From NCBI RefSeq assembly GCF_030317105.1, contig NZ_JASZYG010000001.1, positions 682,001 to 746,000 of the forward strand: 64,000 bases of DNA, given 5' to 3'. This document shows, in pieces, positions 19,295 through 29,853 of this stretch. The position numbers and the translations under genes were made by a program. The stretch comes from Variovorax brevis. GTDB lineage: Bacteria; Pseudomonadota; Gammaproteobacteria; Burkholderiales; Burkholderiaceae_C. The first letter of the stretch is position 1. Each line of letters opens with the position of its first letter. Below the pieces are notes generated by a model. It did no database searches and was not told where the DNA came from. It saw nothing but the letters and a program-made list of their open reading frames with translations.

Positions 19295-22200
19295 TCAGGC
19301 CGCTTCGGCCATGCTGGCGGCGGCTTCCATGTCGACGGCCACGATGCGCGAAACGCCCTGCTCCTGCATCGTCACGCCAATCAGTTGTTCGGCCATTTCC
19401 ATGGCGATCTTGTTGTGGCTGATGAAAAGGAACTGGGTTTCGCGGCTCATGGCGGTCACGAGTTTGGCATAGCGCTCGGTGTTGGCGTCGTCCAGCGGCG
19501 CGTCCACTTCGTCCAGCAGGCAGAACGGCGCGGGGTTCAGCTGGAAGATCGCGAACACGAGCGCGATGGCCGTGAGCGCCTTTTCGCCGCCCGAGAGCAG
19601 GTGAATGGTCTGGTTCTTCTTGCCGGGCGGCTGCGCCAGCACCTGCACGCCGGCGTCGAGAATTTCATCGCCGGTCATGACCAGCCGCGCATTGCCGCCG
19701 CCGAACAGCTCGGGGAACATGCGGCTGAAGTGCTCGTTGACGATCTTGAAGGTGCCGCCAAGCAGCTCGCGCGTTTCGCCGTCGATCTTGCGGATGGCGT
19801 CTTCCAGCGTGTTGATGGCTTCGTTGAGGTCGGCCGATTGCGAGTCGAGGAAGCCCTTGCGTTCGCGGGCCGTTGCCAGTTCGTCCAGCGCCGCGAGGTT
19901 GACCGCGCCGAGCGCTGCCACTTCGCGGTGCAGGCGATCGATCTCGCTTTGCAGGCCCGACAAGCGGACCTTGTCGCTTTCAATGGATGCGGCGACCGCC
20001 TCGATGTCGGCCTGCGCATCGGCCAGCAACTGTGCGTACTGCTCGAAGCCAAGGCGCGCGGCCTGCTCCTTCAGCTGGAAGTCGGTGATGCGCTGGCGCA
20101 GCGGATCGAGTTCGCGCTCCAGCTGCAGGCGTCGCTCGTCGCTCGCGCGCAGCTTGATGGTGAGATCGTCGTACTGGCTGCGCGTGGCGCCCAGGGACGC
20201 TTCGCGTTCGAGCTTGAGCGACAGTGCGTCCTGCAGCCCGGCTTGCGCGGCGGCATCCGACAGGCGTTCCAGTTCGGCGCGGGCGCGTTCATCTTCCTGC
20301 TTGAGTGCGACGTCTTGCTGGGTCGCGGTTTCGATGGCGCGGTTGAGTTCAGCGCGGCGCGCTTCCAGCGTGCGTTGCGAGAAGGTCGCTTCCTGCGCCT
20401 GCCGCTCCAGGCTGCGATGCTGCTCGCGGCTGGCCGCCAAGGCGCGCCCGGCTTCGATGACGCGCTCGTCGAGCTGGGCGTGGCGCTCCTGGCTGTCGGC
20501 CAGTTGCATGTCCAGTTCTTCGAACCGGCTTTCTGCGGCGACGCGCTTTTCCTGCAGTTCCTCGAGTTGGGCGTTGACTTCGCCGAGGTCGGTGGCGAGC
20601 TGTTCGCTGCGTGCGCGCGTCTGCTCGGCCAGTTGCGTCAGGCGCAGCGTTTCGACCTGCAGTTCGTGCGAGCGAGACTGCGTTTCGGCCGCTTCGCGCC
20701 GCGCCGTCACCAAGCGTTGCGCCGCATCGGCGTACGCTGCTTCGGCACGGACCAGCGCGGTACGCGATTCGTCGCAGATCAGCGTTTGGGCGCGCAACTG
20801 GCGCTCCAGGTTTTCCATTTCCTGCTGGCGTGCCAGAAGGCCCGCCTGCTCGGAATCCTGCGCATAGAAGTTGACACCGTGCGCGGAGACCGCATGGCCG
20901 CTCTTGACGTAGATGACGCCACCGGGCGGAAGCTTGTCGCGCAACGAGAGCGCTTCTTCAAAAGTCTGCGTGGTGAAGCTGTCGTGCAGCCAGTCGGCGA
21001 GCAGCGCCTGCAGGCCGGCATCGTTCAGGCGCAGCAGGTCGGCCAGGCGCGGCAAGCTGCCGGCGGCCGGCGGCAGCGCGGCGCTCGGTGGGCTGAAGAA
21101 AGCCAGCTTGGCGGGCGGGGCGTCCTTGCCCTCGGCGCCCAGGAAGCCGCGCACCATCTCCAGGCGACTGATCTCCAAGGCGCCCATGCGCTCGCGCAAT
21201 GCGGCTTCCAGCGCGTTTTCCCAGCCTTGTTCGATGTGGATACGCGTCCACAGGCCGTGCATGCTCTCGAGGCCGTGCTTGGCGAGCCAAGGCGCCAGCT
21301 TGCCATCGGTCTTGACCTTTTCCTGCAGCGCACGCAGCGCTTCGAGGCGGGCCGACAGCTCTGCCTGACGCCCACTCTCGGTGTTGACGCTTTGCTGCTT
21401 GGTGCGGCGGTCCTCGTCGAGCTGCGGCACAGAGTCCTGAAGCTCATGCAGGCGCGCATCGGCTTCGCTGGCGGCTTCCTGTGCGGCGGCGGTCTGCTCC
21501 TGCATGTCGGCAAGACGCGCCTCGTCGGGTGCAGCCAGCGCGCGCTTGTCCGTTTCCAGGCGCTCGGAACGCAGGGTGAGCTGGCGAGTCTGGTCGTCGA
21601 TGTTGCGCTGGTCGGCCGCCAGCACCTGGATCTGCTGCTGGATCTGCGCAACCGCGGTGCGCTGCGCATTGGCTTCGTCCTGCGCACGTTGCTGCGCTTC
21701 TTCCAGCTCGGGCATGCGCGCGTCGTGTTCTTCGAGCTGGGCGGCGAGCATGACGGCCTGTTCTTCGGCGTCGATGCCCTTGCCGGCGAGCGTCTCGATT
21801 TCCGCTTCGGCTTCTTCGCGGCGCGTGCCCCATTGCGCGACCTGTTCGCGCAATTGAAGAAGTCGCTGCTCGACGCGCTGGCGCCCTTCGACGACGAAGC
21901 GAATCTCGCCTTCGAGCCGGCCCACTTCGGCGCTGGCTTCGTACAGCTTGCCCTGCGCCTGGTTGACCTGGTCGCCCGCCGCATAGTGGGCTTGGCGAAC
22001 GGTTTCGAGTTCGGACTCGACGTGGCGCAGTTCTGCGGTGCGCGCTTCGAGGTCGTTGATGGATTTCTCGGCGTCGGCCTTGATCTTGGCCTGGTCAGCT
22101 TCGCTCTCGGTGCGCTTGAGGAACCAGAGTTGGTGCTGCTTGCGCGTGGCGTCGTTTTGCAGCGTGTTGTAGCGTGCGGCGACCTCGGCCTGCTTCTCCA

Positions 22201-22822
22201 GCTTTTCGAGGTTGGCGTTGAGTTCGCGCAGGATGTCTTCAACGCGCGTCAGGTTTTCGCGCGTGTCGCCCAGGCGGTTCTCGGTCTCGCGGCGGCGCTC
22301 CTTGTACTTCGACACGCCGGCCGCTTCTTCGAGGAAGAGGCGCAGCTCTTCGGGCTTGGATTCGATGATCCGGCTGATGGTGCCCTGGCCGATGATGGCG
22401 TAGGCACGCGGGCCGAGGCCCGTGCCCAGGAACACGTCCTGCACGTCACGGCGGCGCACTGCCTGGTTGTTGATGAAGTAGCTGCTGGTGCCGTCGCGCG
22501 TTAGCACGCGTCGCACCGCGATTTCGGTGAACTGGCTCCACTGACCGCCGGCGCGATGGTCGGCGTTGTCGAACACGAGTTCGACGCTGGAGCGGCTGGC
22601 CTGCTTGCGGGTGGTCGTGCCATTGAAGATCACGTCCTGCATCGACTCGCCGCGCAGCTCGGACGCACGCGACTCGCCGAGCACCCAGCGCACGGCGTCC
22701 ATGATGTTCGATTTGCCACAGCCGTTGGGCCCGACGACACCGACGAGCTGGCCTGGCAAGAGGAAATTGGTGGGTTCGGCGAACGATTTGAAGCCGGAAA
22801 GCTTGATGGAGTTGAGGCGCAC
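19295..22822 (-). CDS. smc: Chromosome segregation protein SMC
   Basis: A 1175-residue SMC ATPase. The N-terminal Walker A is GPNGCGKSN (31-39), followed by two long coiled-coil arms around a hinge (about 510-640). The C-terminal head has the signature LLSGGEKALTAIAL and Walker B CLLDEVDAPLDD. It condenses and organises the chromosome with ScpA/ScpB, which are not encoded here. It starts the smc-zipA-ligA run and is preceded by the longest non-coding, repeat-rich stretch in the window. Confidence 0.96.
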   Translation of the reverse strand: MRLNSIKLSGFKSFAEPTNFLLPGQLVGVVGPNGCGKSNIMDAVRWVLGESRASELRGESMQDVIFNGTTTRKQASRSSVELVFDNADHRAGGQWSQFTEIAVRRVLTRDGTSSYFINNQAVRRRDVQDVFLGTGLGPRAYAIIGQGTISRIIESKPEELRLFLEEAAGVSKYKERRRETENRLGDTRENLTRVEDILRELNANLEKLEKQAEVAARYNTLQNDATRKQHQLWFLKRTESEADQAKIKADAEKSINDLEARTAELRHVESELETVRQAHYAAGDQVNQAQGKLYEASAEVGRLEGEIRFVVEGRQRVEQRLLQLREQVAQWGTRREEAEAEIETLAGKGIDAEEQAVMLAAQLEEHDARMPELEEAQQRAQDEANAQRTAVAQIQQQIQVLAADQRNIDDQTRQLTLRSERLETDKRALAAPDEARLADMQEQTAAAQEAASEADARLHELQDSVPQLDEDRRTKQQSVNTESGRQAELSARLEALRALQEKVKTDGKLAPWLAKHGLESMHGLWTRIHIEQGWENALEAALRERMGALEISRLEMVRGFLGAEGKDAPPAKLAFFSPPSAALPPAAGSLPRLADLLRLNDAGLQALLADWLHDSFTTQTFEEALSLRDKLPPGGVIYVKSGHAVSAHGVNFYAQDSEQAGLLARQQEMENLERQLRAQTLICDESRTALVRAEAAYADAAQRLVTARREAAETQSRSHELQVETLRLTQLAEQTRARSEQLATDLGEVNAQLEELQEKRVAAESRFEELDMQLADSQERHAQLDERVIEAGRALAASREQHRSLERQAQEATFSQRTLEARRAELNRAIETATQQDVALKQEDERARAELERLSDAAAQAGLQDALSLKLEREASLGATRSQYDDLTIKLRASDERRLQLERELDPLRQRITDFQLKEQAARLGFEQYAQLLADAQADIEAVAASIESDKVRLSGLQSEIDRLHREVAALGAVNLAALDELATARERKGFLDSQSADLNEAINTLEDAIRKIDGETRELLGGTFKIVNEHFSRMFPELFGGGNARLVMTGDEILDAGVQVLAQPPGKKNQTIHLLSGGEKALTAIALVFAIFQLNPAPFCLLDEVDAPLDDANTERYAKLVTAMSRETQFLFISHNKIAMEMAEQLIGVTMQEQGVSRIVAVDMEAAASMAEAA

Positions 22823-23037
22823 GAGCTATCGACCTGCCTTGGCCTATTCGCCAAGGTATTGATTTGTAAGGAAAAACCTCGCAGCCACGGACTGCGGGCA
22901 GAGGCCAAGATGATAACGTGCGGGGCTGGTCTGAATCACCGGTGCAACCCTTTGTGGCGGGGTTTGTGATCGGTCGGCGATCGGCTTGTCGTTCATTCGG
23001 TTGCACAGGCAATGTGTGCTTGCTTTGAAGAGCGCTT

Positions 23038-23224
23038 GGCATGCGGCTTCCAAGGTGCATTGGCGTTCTCTTCGGACGCCGCCCGGCATGCGGCTCCCAA
23101 GGGCCTTCGTGTTCTGTTCGGAGGCCGTTCGACGTGCAGGTCCAAGGGGACATTCGTGTTCTCTTCGGGGGCCGTCCGGCGTGCGGCTCCCAAGGGACAT
23201 TCGTGTTCTCTTCGGGGCCCGCCC
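23038..23224. repeat. Tandem array of four ~47-bp units
   Basis: Four imperfect direct repeats of 47, 46, 47 and 47 bp start at 23038, 23085, 23131 and 23178. Each begins with a variant of GGCATGCGGCTCCCAAGG and contains TTCGTGTTCTCTTCGG or a near copy. The units abut directly with no spacers. The array runs into the left arm of the following palindrome, whose first bases (GCCCGGCATGC) repeat the unit junction. The unit length is not a multiple of three, which argues against a coding repeat. Confidence 0.85.
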
Positions 23225-23417
23225 GGCATGCAATGGCCGCTGGGCGCCTTCACTGTGGCGGTCCCTGCGGGACTTCCCTGCGCTGCTCGCCTTTCGCGGG
23301 GTCTGGCTCGAACTCGCTCCGCTGCGCTCCACTCAGACAATCGCCAGCCCTGATCCGCGAAAGGCTGCGCTGCTCGGCGCCACAGAGGCGGCGCCCAGCG
23401 GCCATCGCATACCGGGC
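23221..23417. repeat. Imperfect palindrome of ~197 bp (element 1)
   Basis: The outer 40 bases (23221-23260) match the reverse complement of 23378-23417 at 35 of 40 positions, centred on ATGGCCGCTGGGCGCC. An inner 11-bp arm, GCCTTTCGCGG (23289), pairs with CCGCGAAAGGC (23355), and the centre carries GTCTG...CAGAC. The transcript could fold into one long branched hairpin. It looks like a non-coding dispersed or miniature element and has no transposase. Confidence 0.75.
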
Positions 23418-23582
23418 TCCGGGGTGGCGCCAACGGTGTGGGCGTTTCCATCGAACCTGCGCGTTGATCCGTCGGTGCGCAAGAGCTCGCGGCGCGCGCA
23501 CTCCTTGCTTGGGCACGACCGTCGAAACGTCCTGTTTACACCCCCACCGTGTGCGACTGACAGTTCACCCCCACCGTGTCCA

Positions 23583-23780
23583 GCGTCGGTGGGCGGTATG
23601 CCTGTGGGCGGCTGTTGAGCCTGCGGCGAGGAACGGAGCGACAGGCGGAAAAAGGGCCGCAGCTGTTTGAGGGCCACGCAGTGGACCGAGTTCTGCGGAC
23701 CCCGCTTGTCGTGAGTACCAGCAGCGAAGTCCGAAGGACCGCAGGCGTCAGCCGACCACAGGCATACCGCCCGCCGACGC
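23583..23780. repeat. Imperfect palindrome of ~198 bp (element 2)
   Basis: The outer 32 bases (23583-23614) match the reverse complement of 23749-23780 at 30 of 32 positions; both contain GGCGGTATGCCTGTGG. The next arm, GCCTGCGG (23619), pairs with CCGCAGGC (23739). Part of the right end (GGCATACCGCCC) is repeated again at 23798. The size is almost the same as element 1 but the sequence differs. It is probably a second non-autonomous palindromic element. Confidence 0.75.
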
Positions 23781-23952
23781 CGCCCCAACGCCCAAAGGCA
23801 TACCGCCCACCAACGCCGCCTCCAACATAACCAGACTCAGGTTTCCATTGGCACCCAGCCCATCCATCGACACAATGCACCCCGGTCCCCCGCGCCACGC
23901 CCATAGAATGATTTGACCCGGCGCAGGCGCGCTTCATGCTTCGAAGGAAAAC

Positions 23953-24645
23953 ATGAGTTCTCTCAACTTCATTGGCGGCGAAAAAGGCGGTGTGGGCAAA
24001 TCGGTGACGGCGCGCTTGCTTGCGCAGTACTTCATCGATCGCAACAAGCCTTTTGTCGGCTTCGACACCGACCGCTCGCACAGTTCGTTCACCCGCTTCT
24101 ACCAGGGCTTTGCATCGCCCGTGGTGGTCGACAGCTTCGAGGGACTCGACACGGTCGTGAACGGCTTCGAGTCCAATCCGCATCAAAGCGTGATCGTCGA
24201 CCTGGCGGCGCAAACGCTGGCGCCGCTGTCGAAGTGGATCAAGGAATCGGACCTGTTTTCGCTGTTTGCCGAGATGGGCATCGCCGTCAACTTCTGGCAC
24301 GTGCTCGACGACTGCAAGGATTCGACCGACCTGCTCGGCACCCTGATCGACACCTTCGGCGACAAGCCGAACTACATCGTGGTGCAAAACTACGGCCGCG
24401 GGAGCGACTTCGGCTTGCTGCTGGGTTCGCAATCGCTCTCGAAGGCGAACCAGAACGGTGCGAAGGTCATCACGCTGCCGCGCCTGCACGACGCAAGCAT
24501 GCGCAAGATCGACGCGCAGAACACCAGCTTCTGGAAAGCCGCCAACGACAAGGAAAGCCCCAACGCGCTGGGCCTGCTCGAGCGCCAGCGCGTCAAGAGC
24601 TGGCTGGCAACGACTTACGCTGCCTTCGACACGCTACCGTTGTAG
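23953..24645 (+). CDS. ParA/MinD-like P-loop ATPase
   Basis: A 230-residue protein with an N-terminal deviant Walker A, GGEKGGVGKS (8-17), an FDTDRS stretch where ParA-type proteins have switch I, and SVIVDLAAQT as the switch II/Walker B-like strand. This places it in the ParA/MinD/CobQ group, in the branch that includes plasmid mobilisation proteins such as MobD. No parB, par site or relaxase gene is near, so partitioning is not supported. An AAGGAAAAC ribosome site precedes the ATG. Its 3' end overlaps the convergent dsbB gene by 31 bases. Confidence 0.75.
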   Translation: MSSLNFIGGEKGGVGKSVTARLLAQYFIDRNKPFVGFDTDRSHSSFTRFYQGFASPVVVDSFEGLDTVVNGFESNPHQSVIVDLAAQTLAPLSKWIKESDLFSLFAEMGIAVNFWHVLDDCKDSTDLLGTLIDTFGDKPNYIVVQNYGRGSDFGLLLGSQSLSKANQNGAKVITLPRLHDASMRKIDAQNTSFWKAANDKESPNALGLLERQRVKSWLATTYAAFDTLPL

Positions 24646-25147
24646 CCGCCCGTCGCGCGCCCGCGGCTGAAGATCAAGCCGATCACCAGCACGGCGAACA
24701 CCGCGAAGGCGATGAAGGACCAGTTGGCAATCGACAGGCCCAGGAAGGTCCAGTCGACCTTCGAGCAGTCACCGCTGCCCTTGAAGATCATCGGCAATGC
24801 GCGTTGCAGCGGGAAGGTCTCGATCATCCCGTAGATGTCGCGGCCGCAACTCACGAACTCGGGCGGATGCCACTGCAGCCAGCTCTGGCGCGCCGCCGTG
24901 AACGCACCGCCGATGCTGGCAATGATTGCCAGCACGGCCCACGTCAGGCGCAACCCGCGCCCTCGCGCGGCCGATGCGAGGCCGGTGAACAGCGCAACAG
25001 CCACCAGCGCATAGCGCTGCACCACGCACATGGGGCAAGGCTCCAGCCCCACCACATGCTGCAGGTACAGGCCGAAGGCCAGCATCGCGATGCATGCCAG
25101 GCAAATCAATCCGAAAGCACGGCGCGGAGCGCCAAAAAACCAATCGA

Positions 25148-25151
<4 letters not shown>
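24615..25151 (-). CDS. dsbB: Disulfide bond formation protein B
   Basis: A 178-residue inner-membrane protein with four helices. The quinone-side redox pair is C39-P-M-C42, and the second periplasmic pair is C102 and C129, which reoxidises DsbA. The length is standard. Its ATG overlaps the cysA stop (ATGA), so it is the last gene of the sulfate-import operon, an arrangement that would tie disulfide formation to sulfur supply. It converges with the ParA-like gene. Confidence 0.92.
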
Positions 25152-26245
<1,094 letters not shown>

Positions 26246-26267
26246 AAATTTCTCTCTGTCTTTGCCG

Positions 26268-26288
26268 CCTCTCCCCTCGGGGGAGAGG
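26268..26288. repeat. REP-like hairpin between cysW and cysA
   Basis: An 8-bp perfect stem, CCTCTCCC/GGGAGAGG, with a 5-base loop sits in the only sizeable gap inside the transporter operon, followed by GTCGGGGTGAGGG. Hairpins of this sequence type recur between genes in many proteobacteria. No T-run follows in the direction of transcription, so mRNA stabilisation or differential expression is more likely than termination. Confidence 0.6.
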
Positions 26289-26307
26289 TCGGGGTGAGGG
26301 CAGGTAT

Positions 26308-27216
26308 TCAGGGGGTTGCAGGCACCGGCCGTTCAGGCGGCAAATCCGCCAGCGCCTTCATCTCCCGTTCGTGCCGCCATTCGATGACCGACTTGATCAC
26401 CAGCGTCACCAGCGCAAGGATCGCCAGCAAGGACGCGACGGCAAAGGCCGCGACCGACTGGTATTCGTTGTAGAGCACTTCGACGTGCAAGGGCATCGTG
26501 TTGGTCTGCCCACGGATGTGGCCCGAGACCACCGACACCGCGCCGAACTCGCCCATCGCCCGCGCATTGCACAGGATCACGCCGTAGAGCAGCCCCCACT
26601 TGATGTTGGGCAGCGTCACGCGCCAGAAGGTCTGCCAGCCGGTCGCGCCGAGCACGATGGCGGCTTGCTCTTCATCGGTGCCCTGCGCCTGCATCAGCGG
26701 AATCAGTTCGCGTGCGATGAAGGGAAAGGTCACGAACACCGTCGCCAGCACGATGCCGGGCACCGCGAAGATGATCTTGATGTCGTGCGCCTGCAGCCAC
26801 GGACCGAGCCATCCCTGCGCGCCGAACACCAGCACGTAGATCAAGCCGGCCACCACGGGCGACACCGCAAAGGGCAAGTCCACCAGCGTGGTGAGAAAGG
26901 CCTTGCCGCGGAACTCGAACTTGGCGATGGCCCAAGCCGCCGCCACGCCGAACACGAGGTTCAGCGGCACGGTGATGGCCGCGGTGATCAGCGTGAGGCG
27001 AATGGCGCTCCACGCGTCGGGCTCCTTGAGCGCCTCGAGGTAGGCGCCAAAGCCCTTGCGCAAGGCCTCGGTGGCGACCGCCGCGAGCGGCAGCACCAGG
27101 AACAGCGTCATGAAGGCCAAGGCCAGGCCGATCAGCGTCCAGCGCACCCAGGGCGATTCGGTGGTGCCAGCCTGCGCGCGGCGCACATTGCCGCGAAGCG
27201 AAGTCCCGCCGCTCAT
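26308..27216 (-). CDS. cysW: Sulfate ABC transporter permease CysW
   Basis: A 302-residue inner-membrane permease with six predicted helices and the EAA coupling loop ([18 protein letters not shown]). [20 protein letters not shown] is typical of CysW. The start MSGGTSLRG overlaps the cysT stop in ATGA; a longer reading would begin inside cysT and is rejected. It forms the sulfate/thiosulfate channel with CysT. Confidence 0.93.
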   Translation of the reverse strand: MSGGTSLRGNVRRAQAGTTESPWVRWTLIGLALAFMTLFLVLPLAAVATEALRKGFGAYLEALKEPDAWSAIRLTLITAAITVPLNLVFGVAAAWAIAKFEFRGKAFLTTLVDLPFAVSPVVAGLIYVLVFGAQGWLGPWLQAHDIKIIFAVPGIVLATVFVTFPFIARELIPLMQAQGTDEEQAAIVLGATGWQTFWRVTLPNIKWGLLYGVILCNARAMGEFGAVSVVSGHIRGQTNTMPLHVEVLYNEYQSVAAFAVASLLAILALVTLVIKSVIEWRHEREMKALADLPPERPVPATP

Positions 27217-28121
27217 GACGATCCTCCGGAACGCTTGCGCTGCCATCCCTGCAAGCCATTGATGACCAGCAGCATGACGAACGAGATGATCAGCATGACC
27301 AGCGCCACCGCGGTCGCGCCGCCGTAGTCGTATTGCTCCAGCTTGCCGATGATGATGAGCGGCGTGATCTCCGAGATCATCGGCATGTTGCCGGCGATGA
27401 AGATGACCGAACCGTATTCGCCGATGGCGCGTGCAAATGCCATCGCAAAGCCGGTGAGCAGCGCAGGCATGATCGACGGCAGGATCACCCGCGTGAAGGT
27501 CTGCAGGCGCGTCGCGCCGAGCGAGGTGGCCGCTTCTTCAAGCTCCTTCTCGGTGTCTTCCAGCACGGGTTGCACCGTGCGCACCACGAAGGGCAAGCCG
27601 ATGAAGATCAACGCGATGACCACGCCCGCCGGCGTGAAGGCCAGCTTGATGCCATGCGGCTCGAGAAACTGCCCGATCCAGCCATTGCCCGCCAGCAGCG
27701 CCGTGAGCGAGATGCCGGCCACCGCGGTCGGCAGCGCAAAAGGCAAATCGACCAGCGCATCGACGATCTTCTTGCCCGGAAACTTGTAGCGCACCAGCAC
27801 CCAGGCCACCAGCAAGCCGCCGAAGAGATTGACCAACGCAGCGATCAGCGACGCACCGAAGGTGAGCCGGTACGACGCCATCACGCGCGCCGAAGTCACC
27901 GCCGCCCAGAACTGCTCCCAACTGAGCGTGAAGGTCTTGAAGACCAGCGCCGACAGCGGAATCAGCACGATCAGGCTGAGATAGAAAATGGCATAGCCCA
28001 GCGTGAGACCGAAGCCGGGCAGCACGCGCTTGGCCCCCTTGCCCTTTCGGGTGCCGGGCACACTACGTAAAACCGGCGCTGCCGGTTTGGATGGCAGCGC
28101 CGGTGAAACTGAAGCACTCAT
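27213..28121 (-). CDS. cysT: Sulfate ABC transporter permease CysT
   Basis: A 302-residue permease with an N-terminal cytoplasmic tail, six helices, [17 protein letters not shown] and the EAA loop ([19 protein letters not shown]). [18 protein letters not shown] is diagnostic of CysT/CysU. The start [10 protein letters not shown] lies 10 bases after the sbp stop. It works with CysW, CysA and the binding protein encoded just upstream. Confidence 0.93.
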   Translation of the reverse strand: MSASVSPALPSKPAAPVLRSVPGTRKGKGAKRVLPGFGLTLGYAIFYLSLIVLIPLSALVFKTFTLSWEQFWAAVTSARVMASYRLTFGASLIAALVNLFGGLLVAWVLVRYKFPGKKIVDALVDLPFALPTAVAGISLTALLAGNGWIGQFLEPHGIKLAFTPAGVVIALIFIGLPFVVRTVQPVLEDTEKELEEAATSLGATRLQTFTRVILPSIMPALLTGFAMAFARAIGEYGSVIFIAGNMPMISEITPLIIIGKLEQYDYGGATAVALVMLIISFVMLLVINGLQGWQRKRSGGSS

Positions 28122-28131
28122 TGCTTGTGTC

Positions 28132-29136
28132 TTATTTGCCACCAGGCGTGTAGATCTTGTCGAACTGGCCGCCGTCGTTAAAGTGCACCTTCTGCGCTTC
28201 ACCCAGGCCGCCAAACAGTTCCTGCACGGTGAACAGTTGCACCGGCTTGAAGAGGGCCGCGTTCTTCTTGAGAACCGCCTGCGAGCGCGGGCGCAGCGCG
28301 TGCTTGGCGGCAATTTCCTGGCCTTCTTCCGAATAGAGGTAGTCGAGGTAGGCCTTGGCCAGTTCGCCGGTGCCCTTCTTGGCGGTCGTGCGTTCGACGA
28401 CGGCCACGGGGTTCTCGGCCAGCACGCTGATCGACGGGTACACCGCGTCGACCTTGCCGGCGCCGAATTCGCGGTCGATCGACAGCACTTCGGATTCGAA
28501 GGTGATCAGCGCATCGCCAATGTTGCGTTGCAGGAAGGCCGTGGTCGCGTCGCGACCGCCGCGCGCCAGGATCGGCACGTTCTTGAACAGCTTGCCGACG
28601 AACTCCGCCGCTTGCGCGTCGGTGCCGCCTTTCTTCTTGACGTAGCCCCAGGCAGCCAGGTAGGCATAGCGGCCGTTGCCGCCGGTCTTGGGGTTCACGA
28701 CCACGACTTGCACGCCGGGCTTGATCAGGTCGTCCCAATCCTTGATGCCCTTCGGGTTGCCGTTGCGCACCAAGAACAGCATGGTCGAGGTGGTGGGCGA
28801 TGCGTTGTCGGGGAATTTCTTGGCCCAGTCCTTGGCGACCACGCCGGCGTTGGCGAGGAAGTCGATGTCGGTGGTGGTGTTCATCGTCACGACGTCGGCG
28901 TCGAGGCCGTCAGCCACGGCACGCGCCTGTGCGCTGGAGCCACCATGCGCCTGGTCGATCTTGACGTCCTTGCCCGTCGTCTTCTTGTAGTGGGCGACGA
29001 AGGCGGCGTTGTAGTCCTTGTAGAACTCGCGCGCCACGTCGTAGGAAGCGTTCAGCAGCGTGGTCTGCGCCAGTGCCGGAATGGCGGACGAAGCGAGCGC
29101 CACGACGGCAAGGATTTTCTTGATTCTGGAAGTCAT
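28132..29136 (-). CDS. sbp: Periplasmic sulfate-binding protein
   Basis: A 334-residue solute-binding protein. The signal peptide ends at IPALA-Q (about 23). It is followed by [20 protein letters not shown], the Sbp/CysP N-terminal signature, then [15 protein letters not shown] with sulfate-contacting residues and [16 protein letters not shown]. It delivers sulfate (or thiosulfate) to CysTWA. Its start overlaps the stop of the upstream alpha/beta hydrolase (ATGA). A second sulfate-type binding protein lies in the sulfonate operon. Confidence 0.93.
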   Translation of the reverse strand: MTSRIKKILAVVALASSAIPALAQTTLLNASYDVAREFYKDYNAAFVAHYKKTTGKDVKIDQAHGGSSAQARAVADGLDADVVTMNTTTDIDFLANAGVVAKDWAKKFPDNASPTTSTMLFLVRNGNPKGIKDWDDLIKPGVQVVVVNPKTGGNGRYAYLAAWGYVKKKGGTDAQAAEFVGKLFKNVPILARGGRDATTAFLQRNIGDALITFESEVLSIDREFGAGKVDAVYPSISVLAENPVAVVERTTAKKGTGELAKAYLDYLYSEEGQEIAAKHALRPRSQAVLKKNAALFKPVQLFTVQELFGGLGEAQKVHFNDGGQFDKIYTPGGK

Positions 29137-29717
29137 CTGGAAAAGGCCAAGGGTTCGAAAGTTGTTGCGCGAGACGGCTGCAAGGGCGCCGGCTCGTCGG
29201 TCAAGGACTGGAGCAGGGCCAGGCCGAGCGGCCACTCCCCATGCCCCGAGTCGATGTTGATGTGGCCCGCATTCTGCATGCGAACGAATTCGCTGCCCCA
29301 GGCGCGGGCATAGGCCCCCGCCAGGCGCACCGGGCAAAACGGATCGTTGCTGCTGGCCACGAGCACGCTGCGATACGGCAGCGGCGAATAGGGAACGGGC
29401 GCGAAGCTCGACAGAACGGCCTTGCGCTCAGGATCGGCCGGCGCCACGAACAGTGCACCGTGAATGCGCTCCACGGCCGCGGGCGAAAGATGCGTCGTGG
29501 TGATGCAGCCCAGGCTGTGGGCGGCGATCACCACCGGCCTGTCGCTGGCGAGAACGTGTTTTTCAAGCGTGGCGACCCAGTCGTCACGGTTGGGCGTCGC
29601 CCAGTCTTCCTGCACCACGCGGATTGCATCCGGCATGCGCTCGGCCCACAGGCTCTGCCAGTGGCCAGGGCCGGAGTCGCGCCAGCCGGGCACGATGATG
29701 AGTTGGAAACGGCTCAC
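29133..29717 (-). CDS. RBBP9/YdeN-type alpha/beta hydrolase
   Basis: A 194-residue serine hydrolase of the RBBP9/YdeN family. The start region FQLIIVPGWRDSGPGHWQSL is typical, the nucleophile S68 lies in AAHSLG, and the likely acid and base are D125 and H152 (AGHINIDSGHG). It uses a GTG start; the ribosome site is poor. It is the first gene of the sulfate-import operon and its stop overlaps the sbp start. Its substrate is unknown; nothing in the family ties it to sulfate. Confidence 0.85.
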   Translation of the reverse strand: MSRFQLIIVPGWRDSGPGHWQSLWAERMPDAIRVVQEDWATPNRDDWVATLEKHVLASDRPVVIAAHSLGCITTTHLSPAAVERIHGALFVAPADPERKAVLSSFAPVPYSPLPYRSVLVASSNDPFCPVRLAGAYARAWGSEFVRMQNAGHINIDSGHGEWPLGLALLQSLTDEPAPLQPSRATTFEPLAFSR

Positions 29718-29808
29718 GCAGATTGTTATTCGGATTGCAGGACCGCGATTGTGCGAACCGGCGCTCGGATAACAAACGAATATCTACTTGTAAGAATATG
29801 GGGTTTTG

Positions 29809-29818
29809 GGCATAAGGA
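29809..29818. promoter_or_regulatory. Candidate sulfur-control word ahead of hydrolase-sbp operon
   Basis: GGCATAAGGA, reading TCCTTATGCC toward the operon, sits about 92 bases before the first gene. The identical ten bases occur ahead of the second sulfate-binding-protein gene at 40680. The surroundings are AT-rich for this genome. It may be half of a CysB-type LysR regulator site; that identity is inference. Confidence 0.4.
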
Positions 29819-29853
29819 GGGTCGCCTTTGGCATCAAGGCGGCTGCCCGCGGA

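Larger units (their letters stand above)
22823..23952. other. Long intergenic region with repeats
   Basis: About 1.1 kb between divergent smc and the ParA-like gene with no convincing gene. Open frames crossing it are built from the repeats, differ in every frame and match no family. It holds an 8-bp inverted repeat (GTGCAACC at 22942, GGTTGCAC at 22999), a tandem array of four units, two large imperfect palindromes, and two copies of CACCCCCACCGTGT at 23539 and 23566. The promoters of both flanking genes must lie in it, but none stands out. Confidence 0.75.

Noticed and set aside
19250..22504. Plus-strand frame of 1084 codons opposite smc
   Set aside because: It is the mirror of the coiled-coil SMC gene; its low complexity reflects the SMC codons and no family matches.
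23038..23224. CRISPR array
   Set aside because: The units are contiguous and diverged, there are no unique spacers, and no cas gene is present.
22446..23451. Minus-strand frames across the tandem repeats
   Set aside because: The repeat length is not a multiple of three, every frame gives different sequence, and one of the frames intrudes on the smc start.
23953..24645. Chromosome or plasmid partition locus
   Set aside because: There is no parB gene or recognisable parS palindrome near the ParA-like gene.
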